DNA from: Pochonia chlamydosporia 170
Taxonomy: Eukaryota > Ascomycota > Sordariomycetes > Hypocreales > Clavicipitaceae
Reading direction: 5' to 3'
DNA: 64,000 bases
Assembly: GCF_001653235.2 (NCBI RefSeq)
Contig: NC_035791.1
Span: 4,278,001-4,342,000 of the forward strand
The stretch's first letter is position 1, and each line of letters opens with the position of its first letter. The position numbers and the translations under genes are program-made. Shown here piece after piece: positions 33,608 through 45,218 of the stretch. The notes below the pieces were generated by a model. The model made no database searches. It saw only the letters and a program-made list of their open reading frames with translations, and was not told the DNA's origin.

Positions 33608-34324
33608 CGTGTAGATTGTTGATAAAGGTCAATAATATGCCACTTGATCAAGGAAGCCCTTAAGAAAGACTGCTCTCTATCAAGATGGTAAGCATGATAT
33701 ACAGTTTGTATTTTGTACACGGTCGCCGCGGGGTGCGTTCAACAACCGGAAGCTGGAGGTTTTCGAGCTTCAAAGTCAACCAGGATATCAATGTGGCAGC
33801 CCGAAGACAGCGATAACATTACATCGTCTTCGGATTCGACTTATCTTCGGATCGGATGTCAAGGTTTCACTGCATGATGCCAAACCAATCTTTACACGAC
33901 CCCTTGAGAATATATGCAAAGCCTCAATATCTGGATTGACATTGCCCCGGTTGTCTAGACCCCGGCCCGGAGGGTTACCGGAGGATTCCACTTTCTGCTC
34001 ATTTTGGAAAAGTCTCGATCAAGACGCCAACGCTATTGGAGTTTGTGGCGTTTCGGACTCTCCAGGAAAATATAACCATGATAGAGAACAGTCACTTCAT
34101 ATCTGTCTCATGTTGAATTTCCCCAGACTTCAACATGCAAAGCCATGCGGGTTGCCCACGATAGCTTGTGGGGTAGAGATCTTCGGGCGTGAGGTGGCTT
34201 AGGGATGTGAGAACGTCAAATACTGATTTATATCCAGGTTGAGACCTAGCCTGGGTCTATGTGTGCAGGGACAATCATCTCTCAAAAGCATAGTCCATTA
34301 CAAACACCTGCACATTGATTCGCG
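33608..34324. other. divergent intergenic region, 0.72 kb
   Basis: Shared upstream region of the DAO oxidoreductase and the MFS transporter, so a candidate site for common control. No gene seen. Confidence 0.6.
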
Positions 34325-36192
34325 ATGTCGACCGAGCATCATGACCCGCCTGGTACAGTAGTACTCAGCTCAGGTATGAATGACTTGCATTCCAATATCA
34401 GAAAAGATGCCTCAATGCTAACTCTCCTTCTTAGAGCAAACTGGCTCTGTGGTGTACCAGCCTCAGCCGACTGACGACCCAGAAGATCCTCTTGTAAGCC
34501 TATATTCAAGTCACATTCCAATTCCTCTCTTATCCAAAAACCTTCTAATCGTGAAATGTTGACAGAACTGGTCCGCACTTCGGAAATGTGTAAATTTCGG
34601 CCTCGTCCTCAGCTACGTCCTCTTCACCTTTGTTGTCCTCGATGTTCCCCCAGTGGCATACGGACAGCTTGTGGAGGACCTAGGCATAACATTCCAACTT
34701 TCCAATATAGCCGCAGCCGTAAACTACGCTGGACTGGCTATCGGATGTGTATTCCTCATCCCGTTCACATATCGCTATGGCCGGCGACCAATTTACCTGA
34801 TTAGCATTGCGGTGCAACTCGCCGCTGCCATATGGGCTGCACGCATGACGTCCAAGGGTGAATACATAGTCTCCAGTTTACTCGGGGGCCTAGGAGGTGC
34901 AATAAGCGAGACGATTGTACAGATCACTATCGTGGACTTGTTCTTCGTGCACCAATACGCTACCACGAATGGCATCTTCTTGTTCACTCAAGGCATAGGT
35001 GCCTATCTCGGCCCAGTGGCAGCTGGCTACATTATACAATCGCAAGGATGGAGATGGATGTGGTGGTGGTGCGCTATCTTTATCGGAGTGACGCTTATTC
35101 TCGTTCTCTTCTTCTTCGAAGAAACCACATTTGTCGCTACTGCTGACGGCGTGGTTGCCGCTTCCTCATCCTCACAGGGAAAGGATGAGCCAGCCGAAGA
35201 CAGGTTAGAAGAGGCAAATGCTCTTGGAAAGTCAGCGTCCATCGGGGCAGTGCTGCTCAAAACAGTATCTCGCCCCTTTACTAGTCACCGCACCAGATCT
35301 TCAAAACCTCTACGGAAACGCCTGGCACTTGTCACTTACACTGAAGGACCTATCAAGCATCACTTCCTGGCTCCGTTCAAAATTGTTTTTCAGTTTCCCG
35401 CGGTGGCATATACCGCAATAACATTTGGGTCAGTAATGTCGTGGATGGCAGTGATCATATCTATTGCCACGACAAATATGATCTACCCTCCCTACAACTT
35501 TAGCCCAAGCGCAATAGGGCTTATTAACGTGGCCCCGTTTGTTGGGCAGCTCATCTCCGGCTTGATGGCTGCTCCTCTCAGCGATAAATGGATTGTAAAA
35601 CTGGCCAAGCGAAACGGAGGCATATACGAACCGGAAATGCGATTGTGGCTGGCCCTTCCGGGAGCAGTGCTTGTCTCTGCTGGTGTTTTCATGTTTGGAA
35701 TAGGAATCGCTCATGTACGTTCCCCCCTCTGCTATCTTTGACAACTCTTTTGCTGTGTAACTAACACGCTGAGTACAGAACGCACACTGGGGTGTTTTAA
35801 CAATTGGCATAGCCATCTTTGCAGCTGGCTTCACACTTTCTCTGGACATTGCTCTTGCATATCTGCAAGACTGTTACCCAAATGTAAGCCGGCCAGCTAT
35901 TTCTTCCGCAAAGTTCTGTTTCTAATCTTGCTGACAAACTTAGATCATTGGTGACGCGTTAGTCATTGTTGTGTTTGCCCGCAACGGCATCGCCGTCGTC
36001 ATCTTGTTTTGTTTGAGCCCATGGCTTGATGGGATGGGTCTGCAGAACATGTTCATCTTGATTGGCGTTCTGTCTTTTGTCATACTTTTGGCTCCGCTTC
36101 CGCTTTTGCGATGGGGTAAACGGGCGCGTATTATGACGATTAAAAAGTATCGTCATCATTCCCTTCGGCAGCCATCTCATAGGGCAACATAA
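34325..36192 (+). CDS. MFS transporter, DHA1-like (possibly Hol1 type)
   Basis: Twelve-helix major facilitator, 536 residues from five exons (34325-34373, 34435-34493, 34566-35714, 35779-35883, 35944-36192). The N-terminal DDPEDPLNWSALRK is the usual entry motif of fungal DHA1-type carriers. The loop between helices 2 and 3 has YRYGRRPIYL (motif A). The central cytosolic loop of about 80 residues separates FFFEETTF from the second half, which starts at APFKIVFQFPAVAYTAITFG. The final exons supply NAHWGVLTIGIAIFAAGF and a basic tail. It resembles the Hol1-like branch (Hol1 is a yeast polyamine carrier), but this subgroup call is tentative. The neighbourhood of a DAO oxidoreductase and an amidase fits import of an amine or amide. 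Confidence 0.88.
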
Positions 36193-36956
36193 GAGATCTA
36201 TTGGATATAGACTGCGCCAGAGATATTTATGAGTTATCGGGGTAGTTTGCAATCTTGACCCTTTTGGGTGGTCACGATAGTTCAAATTCTTGAATACCAG
36301 AAGTTGTGTATTCAGCTTTAACCTAGTTATAATTGTTTACTTTATTGCCACTTTTTTTCAGGCTATTCTAGTACTCAACATAAAATTCCTCTCATTTGAC
36401 CATTCCCACGTCCCAATGTCGATGAAACGACGGCCTCGCCCCAAATTTCTTTCGATTCGCAAAATAGAATCCAGACCCTCTTCTCTCCCTGTTCGGGGCA
36501 CTACGTGGCTGGTCTGCACTTGTGATACATCATAAAGGCCAAATGTGGCATTCTAAGTCGGTTATCTTTGTGCCTTTGCCGATGGCGTTGAATGGTTCAT
36601 TCTTCCGCCGCTTATGCCATGCCGTCTGCACTGGCAAGTCTGCATCTGAGACCTGCCAAGGGCTTGCCGAACCCCTATGGTCTCAAGAACTATCGATCGG
36701 CCGCCACATTTGCCCATTTGTATGTCTAAACCTACCGGTCTTAATCCTTGCCCGGAAAGTTTCCGGGTTGGCGGGGAGGAAATGTGGAGGTATCCCCGGA
36801 TTTCTCATCCCTGGCTGCAGTGTGTTCCGGCCGGACATACTGAGGATGTACCTGTAAAAGCAGGAGCTATAAATAATCACGGTTACAGTTTTCTTCACTC
36901 TTGCTTTCAATCATTAAACTTGCAAGTTATCCTTCACTTGTGTTCTCTTATACATA
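36193..36956. other. intergenic region, 0.76 kb
   Basis: 3' flank of the MFS gene and promoter of the amidase gene. No gene supported. Confidence 0.6.
36868..36875 (+). promoter_or_regulatory. TATA box of the amidase gene
   Basis: TATAAATA 82-89 bases upstream of the amidase start codon. Confidence 0.6.
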
Positions 36957-38971
36957 TTGCGATACTACAAGATGACTGTAAACTCAGTTGCCAACGGTCT
37001 CTCTAACGGGGTCAAGACGCTTCATGAAAGACGGTTCCAAAATGACAAGGCAATTCCAGTGGCTTGGAAGCTTGACCCTTCTCTTCTTTCTGGCCTGAAA
37101 CTTCCGCCAGAAACATCCAAGAATAACCTGATAGAGCTAGATCTTCCTCGAAAATCTGGCATTCTCAGCGAGCGAGAGCTAGCGATTTCAGAATCCTACA
37201 GCATTGATGAACTGCTATCAGGCTTGGCCAAGGGTAGTTTGACCTCCTTGGAGGTAACTACGGCATTCGCAAAACGAGCAGCAATTGCTCATCAGGCTGT
37301 AAGTTGGAACACAGTAAAAGCAGACACTGTCATATCATAGCTGCTAACAACATTTGCCTCCGTTGCAGACAAACTGCTTGACGGAGATATTCTTCGATAA
37401 AGCCCTAGACAGAGCTCGTTCTTTGGACGCTCGGCGAGCGCAAGGCAAACCTATCGGTCCACTGCATGGATTACCCATCAGCCTCAAAGAATGCTTTCAG
37501 GTTGACGGGATTCCAGCTACATTGGGCCTTCTTGCTTATTCCAAGCATGTCTCAACAACAAACTCTGCCCTTGTAGAGCTTCTCACCGAGCTTGGGGCAG
37601 TGCTTTACTGCAAGACCAATATTCCACAGACCATGATGGTAAAGTACACGACGTGGTACTTACCAAGCTCTACGTGCTAACTCTTGTACAAGGCCGCCGA
37701 TTCCCACAACTACATCTTCGGTCGTACGTTAAATCCTTGGAACACTAGTTTGACGGCTGGTGGCTCAAGTGGTGGAGAGTCTGCACTTGTTGCGTTTCGA
37801 GGATCTCCCCTCGGAGTTGGAACGGACCTTGCCGGTAGAGTTATTTCTTGTACAATGCAGCAATAAGGTGCAGAAAATGTTGACTTTTTCCCCTAGGCTC
37901 TGTGCGAATTCCTTCACTATGCTGCGGAACGTATGCCTTTCGTCCTTCTGCAGATCGAATACCCTACTCCGGGCAGCAATCCTGTGCCAGCGGCAGTCTT
38001 CGAACTATTACACCATGTGCCGGCCCGATAGCAAATAGCATGAGCGCCCTTGAAATCTTTATGAAGGCTGCCATTAACGGTCGACCTGCCCGGTTCGACC
38101 CATTTGTTCTAGATCTTCCTTGGCGTGAAGTAGCCGGGACGATCAAACAAAAACTACGATTTGGAGTTGTTCCAGAAGACCCGGTCTTCCCCATCCATCC
38201 ACCAGTCAAGAAAGCAGTGGCCGAAGCAATCAAACTTCTTGAAGCAAACGGTCACGAGATTGTTTTCCTCCAGCCTGAAGAATGTCTCGTTGCCAAATCA
38301 GCTCTAGTAGCATGGGCACTCATGGACCTTGATGACAAGGCTGACCGTGTCGTAGAAGCTGGCGGCGAGGCACCCATCCCTGCCCGCGTCAGAATGAGAG
38401 AAGAGATGGCAAAGCTCGATTGGAGCTGCATTGCCGATGTGGACAGTAAGCCAGGTTTGGCAAGGCTTTCAGGACTCACGGTCAAGAGGAATGAGATCAT
38501 CAATGCATGGCGCAAGCTGTGGCAGCATCATCAGTTGGATGCTGTGATTGGGCCGCCTGCTCAGAATACAGCCGTAGAACACGACGAGTATGGAATTCCT
38601 CCATACACACAGCTGTTGAACTTTCTCGATGTAAGTCTTGGTCTTCGCGCGGAAGCCGAATCACAGGCTTTAGCAACACTTGATAGCTAACCATGTAGTA
38701 GTATCCTGCCTGTGTGATTCCGTTCAACCAGGCACGGAGCTCCAATCCTCCCGAGGAATTCGAAACCAAGGCCTACCAAAATGCTCCCAAATGTATGTTC
38801 ACTTCTATACTTCCAAAACTTGCGGCAGAGTTTGCTAATCGGCATGTTAATCCCTTAGATAACCCTGGAAACTTGGAAGGTGCCCCATGCTCGATACAGG
38901 TGTTTACCCAGAAAATGCGTGATGAGGAGTGTATGGAAATTGCCAAAATAGTTGATCGATGCCTGCATTGA
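36957..38971 (+). CDS. amidase (AmdS/acetamidase-like, amidase signature family)
   Basis: Hydrolyses carboxylic amides to acid and ammonia. Six exons (36957-37298, 37369-37638, 37693-37834, 37897-38630, 38702-38792, 38859-38971) give 563 residues, the usual size of fungal acetamidases. The Ser-cis-Ser-Lys triad is visible: Lys154 in [10 protein letters not shown], the cis-Ser in [10 protein letters not shown] (225-234) and the nucleophile Ser253 in GTDLAGSVRIPS. That last motif is completed only after the third splice. The C-terminal [17 protein letters not shown] and [11 protein letters not shown] are normal for this group. Met1 at 36957 or Met6 at 36972 (MTVNSV) could start. The position between an MFS carrier and a Zn2Cys6 regulator recalls inducible amide-use gene groups. 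GTDLAG has Ala where GTDIGG is usual. Confidence 0.93.
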
Positions 38972-39397
38972 AGTTTTAGATCCGAAGCAGGGGCATCTTG
39001 GTCGTTAGACAGAGGTCCACCTGACGAACAACGAGGCTGTATTCTTTCGTGAAATAATCTGGATAACAGAATAAGTAGCTAGCCATTTGAAACAGCATGA
39101 TGTAGCCTGGCCACATGGAGTCTAAATGCAGAAGTGGTGCAGTTGGAAACATGGTGATTGGTCATGAGTCGTGGCAAGCCACTTCCGATACCTCTGGGGT
39201 TCACACATGGATATCCATGTCTTGATTGAATGGAGTTTACCAGGGCTTGTAACTAGTTAAATCAAGTCCACTTGTGAGTTGACGGCGTCCGCGACCCCCG
39301 ACGTAGCTTCATCACCATCTGAGATACTCAAGTCTGGGACACTCTTGAGTCTTGAACCCCCATTCATCACGGATTCAAACCAAACTATGAGTACGCA
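38972..39397. other. intergenic region, 0.43 kb
   Basis: 3' flank of the amidase gene and promoter of the next Zn2Cys6 gene; no gene seen. Confidence 0.6.
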
Positions 39398-40828
39398 ATG
39401 ATCCACGAGTCCCAGGTTCCTCGATCGTGCGATCGATGCTACGCCGTCAAGGAACGATGTGAATGGACAGCCGGCGCCGTCAAATGTGAACGATGCACTC
39501 GCGTCGGCCACATGTGCGAGTCAAAACGGCCCATTAAGCGACCCGGCCGTCCACCAGCACCGTTTCTACAACCACCGGTCAAGCAAGCCAAAGTTGTCAC
39601 GCATACCAATACCATCGAGGACTCTCCAGCAGAATTAATCAAGGACATGATACCCAGCCCTCTCACTTCCGCAACCGTAGATGCATCAATATGGAAGACA
39701 GTCCTCTCCACCGTTGAGCATCTCTCCCAGAGCGACCTCGCCCTACTTGACCGGGCAGTTCACCAAGACGACTTTACTCAGAAACTAGTCATCGGCCCAA
39801 GTTTCTACGAAGGGCATCGACAAAAGCTAGTATACCACCTGTTATCTTCCCGGCAGATCGTGCTAGACGGCTACTTAGCCTTTGCCCTCTCCTACGGCGA
39901 CAAGGTGCAAGTCAACGACAGTTACAAGCGCGCCGCATCAGCTCTCCTAACCCTCCGATCTCTTCAAGTCAAAAGTCGACTTGACATCACATCCTGTCTC
40001 ATGCTCGGCTGGCAAATCCTCCATTTTGTGCTAAAAGTCGGCGGCGGGGAATTACTCGAGATTTGCAACCAGACCCTCAGCCTCATCAAGCCGCATTACA
40101 TTTCTGAAAAGTATTTCGAAAGTGCCTACTTCACCTTTCTCACTAGTCTCGTGTTCACAGAGACGGCAGAATGCTTAATCAAGACCAGAATGCCGACGTT
40201 GAGGGTGGACCATCCCGCAGCGTCGAACCAGATTGACGGCTGCGTTGGCCTATGTACAGGTCTTTTACCGCATTTATACGACCTGGCCGTGATCAATGTC
40301 GACATGCAGAAAAGGAGCCAAACGCAAGATGGGGCCGTGGCGGATGCATCAGACTTGCAGACCAAATTGGAGGACATCAAGCTCAAGATCAGAGATTGGA
40401 AACCCCATATCCCAGAAGACTTTTGCACCAAGTTTACAGCGTTGGAGGTTTCGCACATGTTGTGTCAAACGCAGGTGACGCAGACGGCTGCCCTGCTTAT
40501 CATTCATCGACTACAGCATCCGTTTGGAACAGAGGACGGCACAGCGTCTGCTTTGGCGTCAACAATACTAAGTCATATTGATATGACGGTGCACATCACG
40601 GGAAAGACGCCCATGTGCGTGGACCTATCGCTGATTGTGGCGTGTTTGGAGGTCGAAGATGAGGGAGAAAGGGCACAGAGACTACGCAGCTTTTCGTCGA
40701 TTGGAAGTTATTCTGGTGTGTTTCAGGATCGGATCAAGAGTCTTATTACTCAAGTTTGGGCTGCTCGACGGCGACGACCGACATTTTATTGGTATCATTT
40801 GGGGGATATTCTTTCACCGTTTTCATAG
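39398..40828 (+). CDS. Zn2Cys6 transcription factor
   Basis: Intronless, 476 residues. The zinc cluster is at the extreme N-terminus: Cys11, 14, 21, 30, 33 and 40, spacing C-x2-C-x6-C-x8-C-x2-C-x6-C, followed by a basic KRPIKRPGRPP stretch that likely serves as linker and nuclear signal. The remaining about 420 residues are mainly helical and resemble the C-terminal part of single-exon fungal regulators near catabolic or biosynthetic genes (for example LQVKSRLDITSCLMLGWQIL), but I cannot name a subfamily. It lies directly downstream of the amidase in the same direction and converges with a second regulator-like gene. Local regulation of the DAO-MFS-amidase group is a reasonable guess, not shown. 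Confidence 0.9.
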   Translation: MIHESQVPRSCDRCYAVKERCEWTAGAVKCERCTRVGHMCESKRPIKRPGRPPAPFLQPPVKQAKVVTHTNTIEDSPAELIKDMIPSPLTSATVDASIWKTVLSTVEHLSQSDLALLDRAVHQDDFTQKLVIGPSFYEGHRQKLVYHLLSSRQIVLDGYLAFALSYGDKVQVNDSYKRAASALLTLRSLQVKSRLDITSCLMLGWQILHFVLKVGGGELLEICNQTLSLIKPHYISEKYFESAYFTFLTSLVFTETAECLIKTRMPTLRVDHPAASNQIDGCVGLCTGLLPHLYDLAVINVDMQKRSQTQDGAVADASDLQTKLEDIKLKIRDWKPHIPEDFCTKFTALEVSHMLCQTQVTQTAALLIIHRLQHPFGTEDGTASALASTILSHIDMTVHITGKTPMCVDLSLIVACLEVEDEGERAQRLRSFSSIGSYSGVFQDRIKSLITQVWAARRRRPTFYWYHLGDILSPFS

Positions 40829-41091
40829 TTCGAGTATGGGTACGATGTGTCATGATTAATGGCGACGGGAGTTATGGTAAGGTGCTGGGAAAGGATTGGA
40901 GTTTGGGACAAGATTTATTTTCACTTGTCTGGGCGGGATATTGCATCAAGGGAGTAGCTTTGGTATTTGCGCTTTTCTCGTCCGTCATGAGAATAAATTC
41001 GATATGTTTCGCAACGCTGCTAAAGAGATGATATACGCGCTAAGAAATGACCCGATCCGTTTACACCAGTGTCCTCCTCAACCTGTCCATG

Positions 41092-42559
41092 TCAACTCGG
41101 ATCAACCACTTCATTCCACACGCCCTCAAACTCAGCCAGAAGCCTCATGTCCGGCATAAACGTTTTCGAAAACACCACCAACAACCTCTCCCAACTATCC
41201 ACCCTCATAGACGCCAATGTCCTCTTCAACCGTGCCATAAACCAGGCCTTCATCTCTAAATCTCCCCCAGCTGAAGCCGCACCAACAAAGAGCTGCCAGG
41301 CCGTCAAGTGCACCGCAGCACAGAGCCTAACTTTTGGCACTCCCAGAGAGTCCTTCAACCCAAGCAGCCAATATTCCGTGTCCACGTCCGAAGCGGGCGG
41401 CCACAGGAGCGCCAAGTACAGCCGCAGAGCATATTCCAACGCCTGCAGATAAGAGCTGTCCAGCTTGGGAAGAGAGTCGATGACTCGAGTCGCCGCTGCG
41501 ATTCTCCTACCAATATGTGCTTTTACTCGAGCGTTTCGAGATGTGTCTAATCCGTCGAGCAGTTCACGTAGTTCGGCGAGCATTTTGGATACCTTGGCCA
41601 TGTTGCGGATGTACAGTTCGCTATTTGGTGTTCCTATCGCAACAGCAACTTTTGTGCAGTACTCATCTGGTGATATTATCACTGCGCCAATTGAGTCGCT
41701 GCTTTGTTTAGTCACAACTTACATCATGCGAGGACGTTGTTACTTACTGAACAAGAAAGTCTGCCAGCCACTTGGGCAGTGAATTTTGCCCGGACCTCAG
41801 CTTAACCATTTCAGCGAGTCCCGCAACATGAGACTCACGAGCCACTGGATTATCCCTCAGAAGCTACATCATTAATATATTGCCGTGTTTGGGGAGAGTC
41901 AACTCGTACCTCACTGTAAGAGAGTGTGAACACTGCCGCGAGCAGACCGTCTGTCAGCTCCAAAGAGCCGCGGCTAAGTTTCCGGGAGATGATTTTGACA
42001 GCGCGATAAGTATGCATTGTCCCCTTTTGAGAAAATTGTGATGGTGAATCATTCGAACCACATCCAATAGCAATGGCCATGGATGCCTCTACCAATGCTT
42101 GCTCAGACCTCATAAGCGTGAACCATTTGGAAGCATGCGGCGTATCTGACTCTTCCCCTTCCAGGGAGGTAGGGAACACAAGAGGTCGGTATTTTGTGAG
42201 CACTATCGTTAATGAGTGACATGCAAGATACAGAGAGGGAAGGTGTGTTGCCCACAGAATCGTATCTCGCGGTCAGGTGCAGGCAAGCTCCTGGGTAAGA
42301 GTCCATACTCAGATGGCAGCTCACCATCGCATACCGCATTGTTGCCACGCACCCCGGAACTTTTATTTACCAATGCTTCAGGTCCTACACCGCGTGATTC
42401 CTTGTCCAATGGCTTATCAGCTTCGTTCGTCCCTCCACGAAGACGCACCCTCCGCCGCGCAAAATTGGACTTGGTGACATGACCCCGGACGACTTTCAAC
42501 TCAGCGGGGTTCAGATTCGGCGCATTTGTCAGATTTAGAAACGTGAGCTGCATGGTCAA
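41092..42559 (-). CDS. fungal transcription-factor-like protein without zinc cluster
   Basis: Four exons (42559-42256, 42202-41910, 41863-41748, 41698-41092) give 439 residues. The opening MTMQLTFLNLTNAPNLNPAEL and KVVRGHVTKSNFARRRVRLR match the N-terminal signature of a widespread Pezizomycotina family that starts with an F-x-N-x-T motif and a R-x-H-V segment and carries a fungal-specific regulatory domain (Fungal_trans_2 type) but no Zn2Cys6 cluster. The later helices, from SKWFTLMRSEQALVEASMAIAIG onwards, fit that domain. The donor GTGGGC at 42255 is used because the alternative would leave an intron of only 29 bases. The first and last exons are typical; the fourth-exon acceptor has an alternative three bases away. 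Function unknown. Confidence 0.78.
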
Positions 42560-43011
42560 TCATCGTTTCGAAAGCTTTGCATAGTGAAAGAATGATGTCC
42601 GGTTGACGCGGGAATGTTGAGGTTGAAAGCCGCGAGTCCAAGTCCGTAGCGCCGGTGGAGACAAACGGCGTTGCCTTTCCTAAATAGGAAAATGAGATTT
42701 GGACTTGTAGATCCAGCGATGACAAATCTGCCAGAATATAAACATGTAACAAGGAGCTCATCGGCTACATCTAGCCCTCCATCAGATGTAGTTTGGCATA
42801 GCTAGGTGCCAGTCGACAACTAGCTAGCCTGAAAAGGAATATGAGAATCGGGTACACGGCTCAACTGGACAACCATAAGTTGGACTCCTGTAACTGAGGA
42901 TATATAAAGACAAGATGTTAGATCCAAAAGTCTGTACTACATATCTTCAGTTCTTGTACCTCAAGTCAACGTTTAGCATGTATTAAACACCCTCATAACA
43001 CCATCCTTATC
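42560..43011. other. divergent intergenic region, 0.45 kb
   Basis: Between the regulator-like gene and the SDR gene, holding both promoters. No gene seen. Confidence 0.6.
42901..42908 (+). promoter_or_regulatory. TATA box of the classical SDR gene
   Basis: TATATAAA about 104 bases upstream of the start codon at 43012. Confidence 0.6.
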
Positions 43012-43897
43012 ATGTCCTCATTCTCTCCCCAACTACAAGGCAAACATGCCCTCGTAACTGGTAATACCAATCTCAAACCCTTTCTCAAAACACCATCTAA
43101 TACAAACAGGAGGCACAAAAGGCATCGGCAAAGCCATAGTCGAACTCCTCCTCAACCAAGGCGCCAACGTCTCCTACTGCGCCCGAACACCCACCACCGA
43201 CTTCACCTCCCAAAATAATCCCAACATCGGCACCCCGTCCTTCACCGCAGTAGACATCTCATCCCCCTCCTCCGTAAAAACCTGGGTCGAAAACGCAGCC
43301 CTCCAATTCAATCGCATCGACATCGTCATCGCAAACGGTAACCTCTCCCCTGTTCCCTCCCAAACTCAACTAACACACCCAGCCGCATCATTCAACACCG
43401 AAGCAACCCCCGAAGCCTGGCAAAGCAGCTTCACCGCCGACATCCTCAGCCTAATCACCCTCATCGACACCTCAACACCCCATCTAGCCAAAACATCAGG
43501 CTCAATCGTCGTCATAAGTTCAGCAGCCGGCTTCGAAGCCCGCCACCACACCATCGCAAGCCCATACACGACATTCAAGCGCGCACAGGCGACGCTCGCA
43601 AAAGACTATGCGCGGAAGTTGGGACCGCTTGGCGTTCGGATTAATTGTGTGGTTCCGGGGGCCATTGAGACGCCTGGACTGGTGTTGGGGGATGGATCTC
43701 GGGGGGAGAGTCGGTTTGAGAGGATGAGGAGGGTGAATCCGGAGTTTTTGAGGGGGATTTTGGATTCGGTTGCTGTGAGGAGGTTTGGGACGGTGGAGGA
43801 GGTGGCGAGTGTGGTTGTGTTTTTGGCGAGTCCGTTGGCTGGGTTTGTGTGCGGTGCGAATGTGGTTGTTGATGGGGGGATGTCTACGTTTTTGTGA
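43012..43897 (+). CDS. classical short-chain dehydrogenase/reductase
   Basis: Soluble NAD(P)-dependent oxidoreductase of 263 residues, three exons (43012-43060, 43110-43337, 43383-43897). Both introns matter for the family motifs: the first completes TGGTKGIG (cofactor loop). The second, 45 bases with a CTAAC branch sequence, restores the central IANAA motif, which reading straight through would break with 15 extra residues. Catalytic residues follow: Ser in GSIVVISSAAG, and Tyr and Lys in SPYTTFK (YxxxK). The C-terminus RINCVVPGAIETPG and VVVDGGMSTFL is standard. Substrate unknown. Strand composition switches abruptly: bases 43141-43200 have 29 C and 9 G, while 43681-43740 have 5 C and 31 G. 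Confidence 0.92.
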
Positions 43898-44294
43898 GGA
43901 CGTTTGAAGTTGGTGTTTGACGATGATTCCTGTATGTAATAATGAAGTTTACCTTGTCAACAACTCCCACCTTGCTGCCAAATGCTTCATTAGCTCCATG
44001 ATATATAACATCTACAGCAGTTCCTCTCACCTTCTCACCCCTGATATCAAAGAAAATGACCGCTAGGTCATTCAACCTGGCAAAAGAGACCTGGAACGCT
44101 CCACTGATGCAGAGAGATAGTACAGGTTATATTCCGTTGATACCTGATATTCTTACCATCTGTCCTCATAACTTCACACCCGCTATCCTTCAAACCTAAC
44201 CATCTCCATAAAGCACCAGACCCCTAAACAAACCAGACCCATCACAACCTCCCTCAATATATCCAGATACATCTAGCTCTCGCGCTATACATCC
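43898..44294. other. convergent intergenic region
   Basis: 397 bases between two convergent 3' ends; no gene seen. Confidence 0.6.
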
Positions 44295-45218
44295 TCACTC
44301 ACTCTCAACCACCTCATCCACACACTCAACCTGCACAACATCCATCCCCCCCTCCCCAACAACCCAAGCACTCAACATCCCCCCATAAACACAACCACTC
44401 TCCAACCCCAAAGCAAACCTCCCCCTCTGCAACCTCCTCCTCGCATCATGCCCAAAAACAACCATCGTCCCCTCCTCCCTCCCCTGCCACTCATCCCAAT
44501 CCTCCACCCACCCACGCTCACCCGCCTCCTCCATCGGCACCAACTTCACATCCTCTCCCCTTCCCAAACTACGCATATGCATCACCGCATGCGCATCCTG
44601 TTCCTCCAACGGCACACCCGGCACAATACCCGCATGCACAACCACAATGGTACACACATCCAGAACCGGAGCCGTCAACCTAATACGCAGTATCATCGGC
44701 AGGCCAGCGAGATAGCCTATCTGCTCGGGCGATAAGCCTTCCGCCGTGATAGTACTCCTGCTCTTCTTCTCAGTTTGTTCTGTGGCAGAATCACCAGGCT
44801 GCTTGAGACGCTCTGCTGCCCGGAGCACAGCATCGTCATGGTTCCCTCTTACGCTTCTGGCGGTGAGGCGGAGTGCGAGGTCGATGACACCCCCGCTGTC
44901 GGGGCCCTTGTTGACTAGATCGCCTACGAATATGAGCAGATCGCCTTTATCCTTGTCAAATTGTACGGTTTGGAGCAGTTTTTCAAGTGTCTTTCGGGAG
45001 CCGTGGACATCGCCTACGATGACGAGGCGTCTTGCTGTGATGGTGTTGGGTGGTGCGTTGGGGCTTGGTGCGCTGGTTAGATTGATGGATAGATCTTCGA
45101 TGAAGGTAGAAACCGGGTGTATGTCGTTGGATTTCGACTTGGTCATGGCTGCGTGCTGCGTTGGGAAAGTTGAGTGAATGGGAAAGGTTTGTGATGATGC
45201 CAGCGGATGTATCCACAA
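44295..45218 (-). CDS. calcineurin-like metallophosphatase (Ppn2-type)
   Basis: Binuclear-metal phosphoesterase, 307 residues without intron. Metal-ligand motifs in order: GDVHG (69-73), GDLVNKGPDS (99-108), GNHDD (125-129), the later VVVHAG and the C-terminal VFGHDARR. The spacing and compact size fit the Ppn2/ApaH-like branch; yeast Ppn2 is a vacuolar zinc-dependent endopolyphosphatase, so polyphosphate or diadenosine tetraphosphate are plausible substrates. A second in-frame Met at 45146 (MTKSKSND) may be the true start; the 24 residues before it are not clearly a signal peptide. The coding strand is C-rich early and G-rich late. It ends with an acidic VDEVVESE. Confidence 0.88.
   Translation of the reverse strand: MWIHPLASSQTFPIHSTFPTQHAAMTKSKSNDIHPVSTFIEDLSINLTSAPSPNAPPNTITARRLVIVGDVHGSRKTLEKLLQTVQFDKDKGDLLIFVGDLVNKGPDSGGVIDLALRLTARSVRGNHDDAVLRAAERLKQPGDSATEQTEKKSRSTITAEGLSPEQIGYLAGLPMILRIRLTAPVLDVCTIVVVHAGIVPGVPLEEQDAHAVMHMRSLGRGEDVKLVPMEEAGERGWVEDWDEWQGREEGTMVVFGHDARRRLQRGRFALGLESGCVYGGMLSAWVVGEGGMDVVQVECVDEVVESE

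Noticed and set aside
42203..42232. 29-base intron as the first intron of the regulator-like gene
   Set aside because: Too short for a fungal intron; the GTGGGC donor gives a 53-base intron and keeps the frame.
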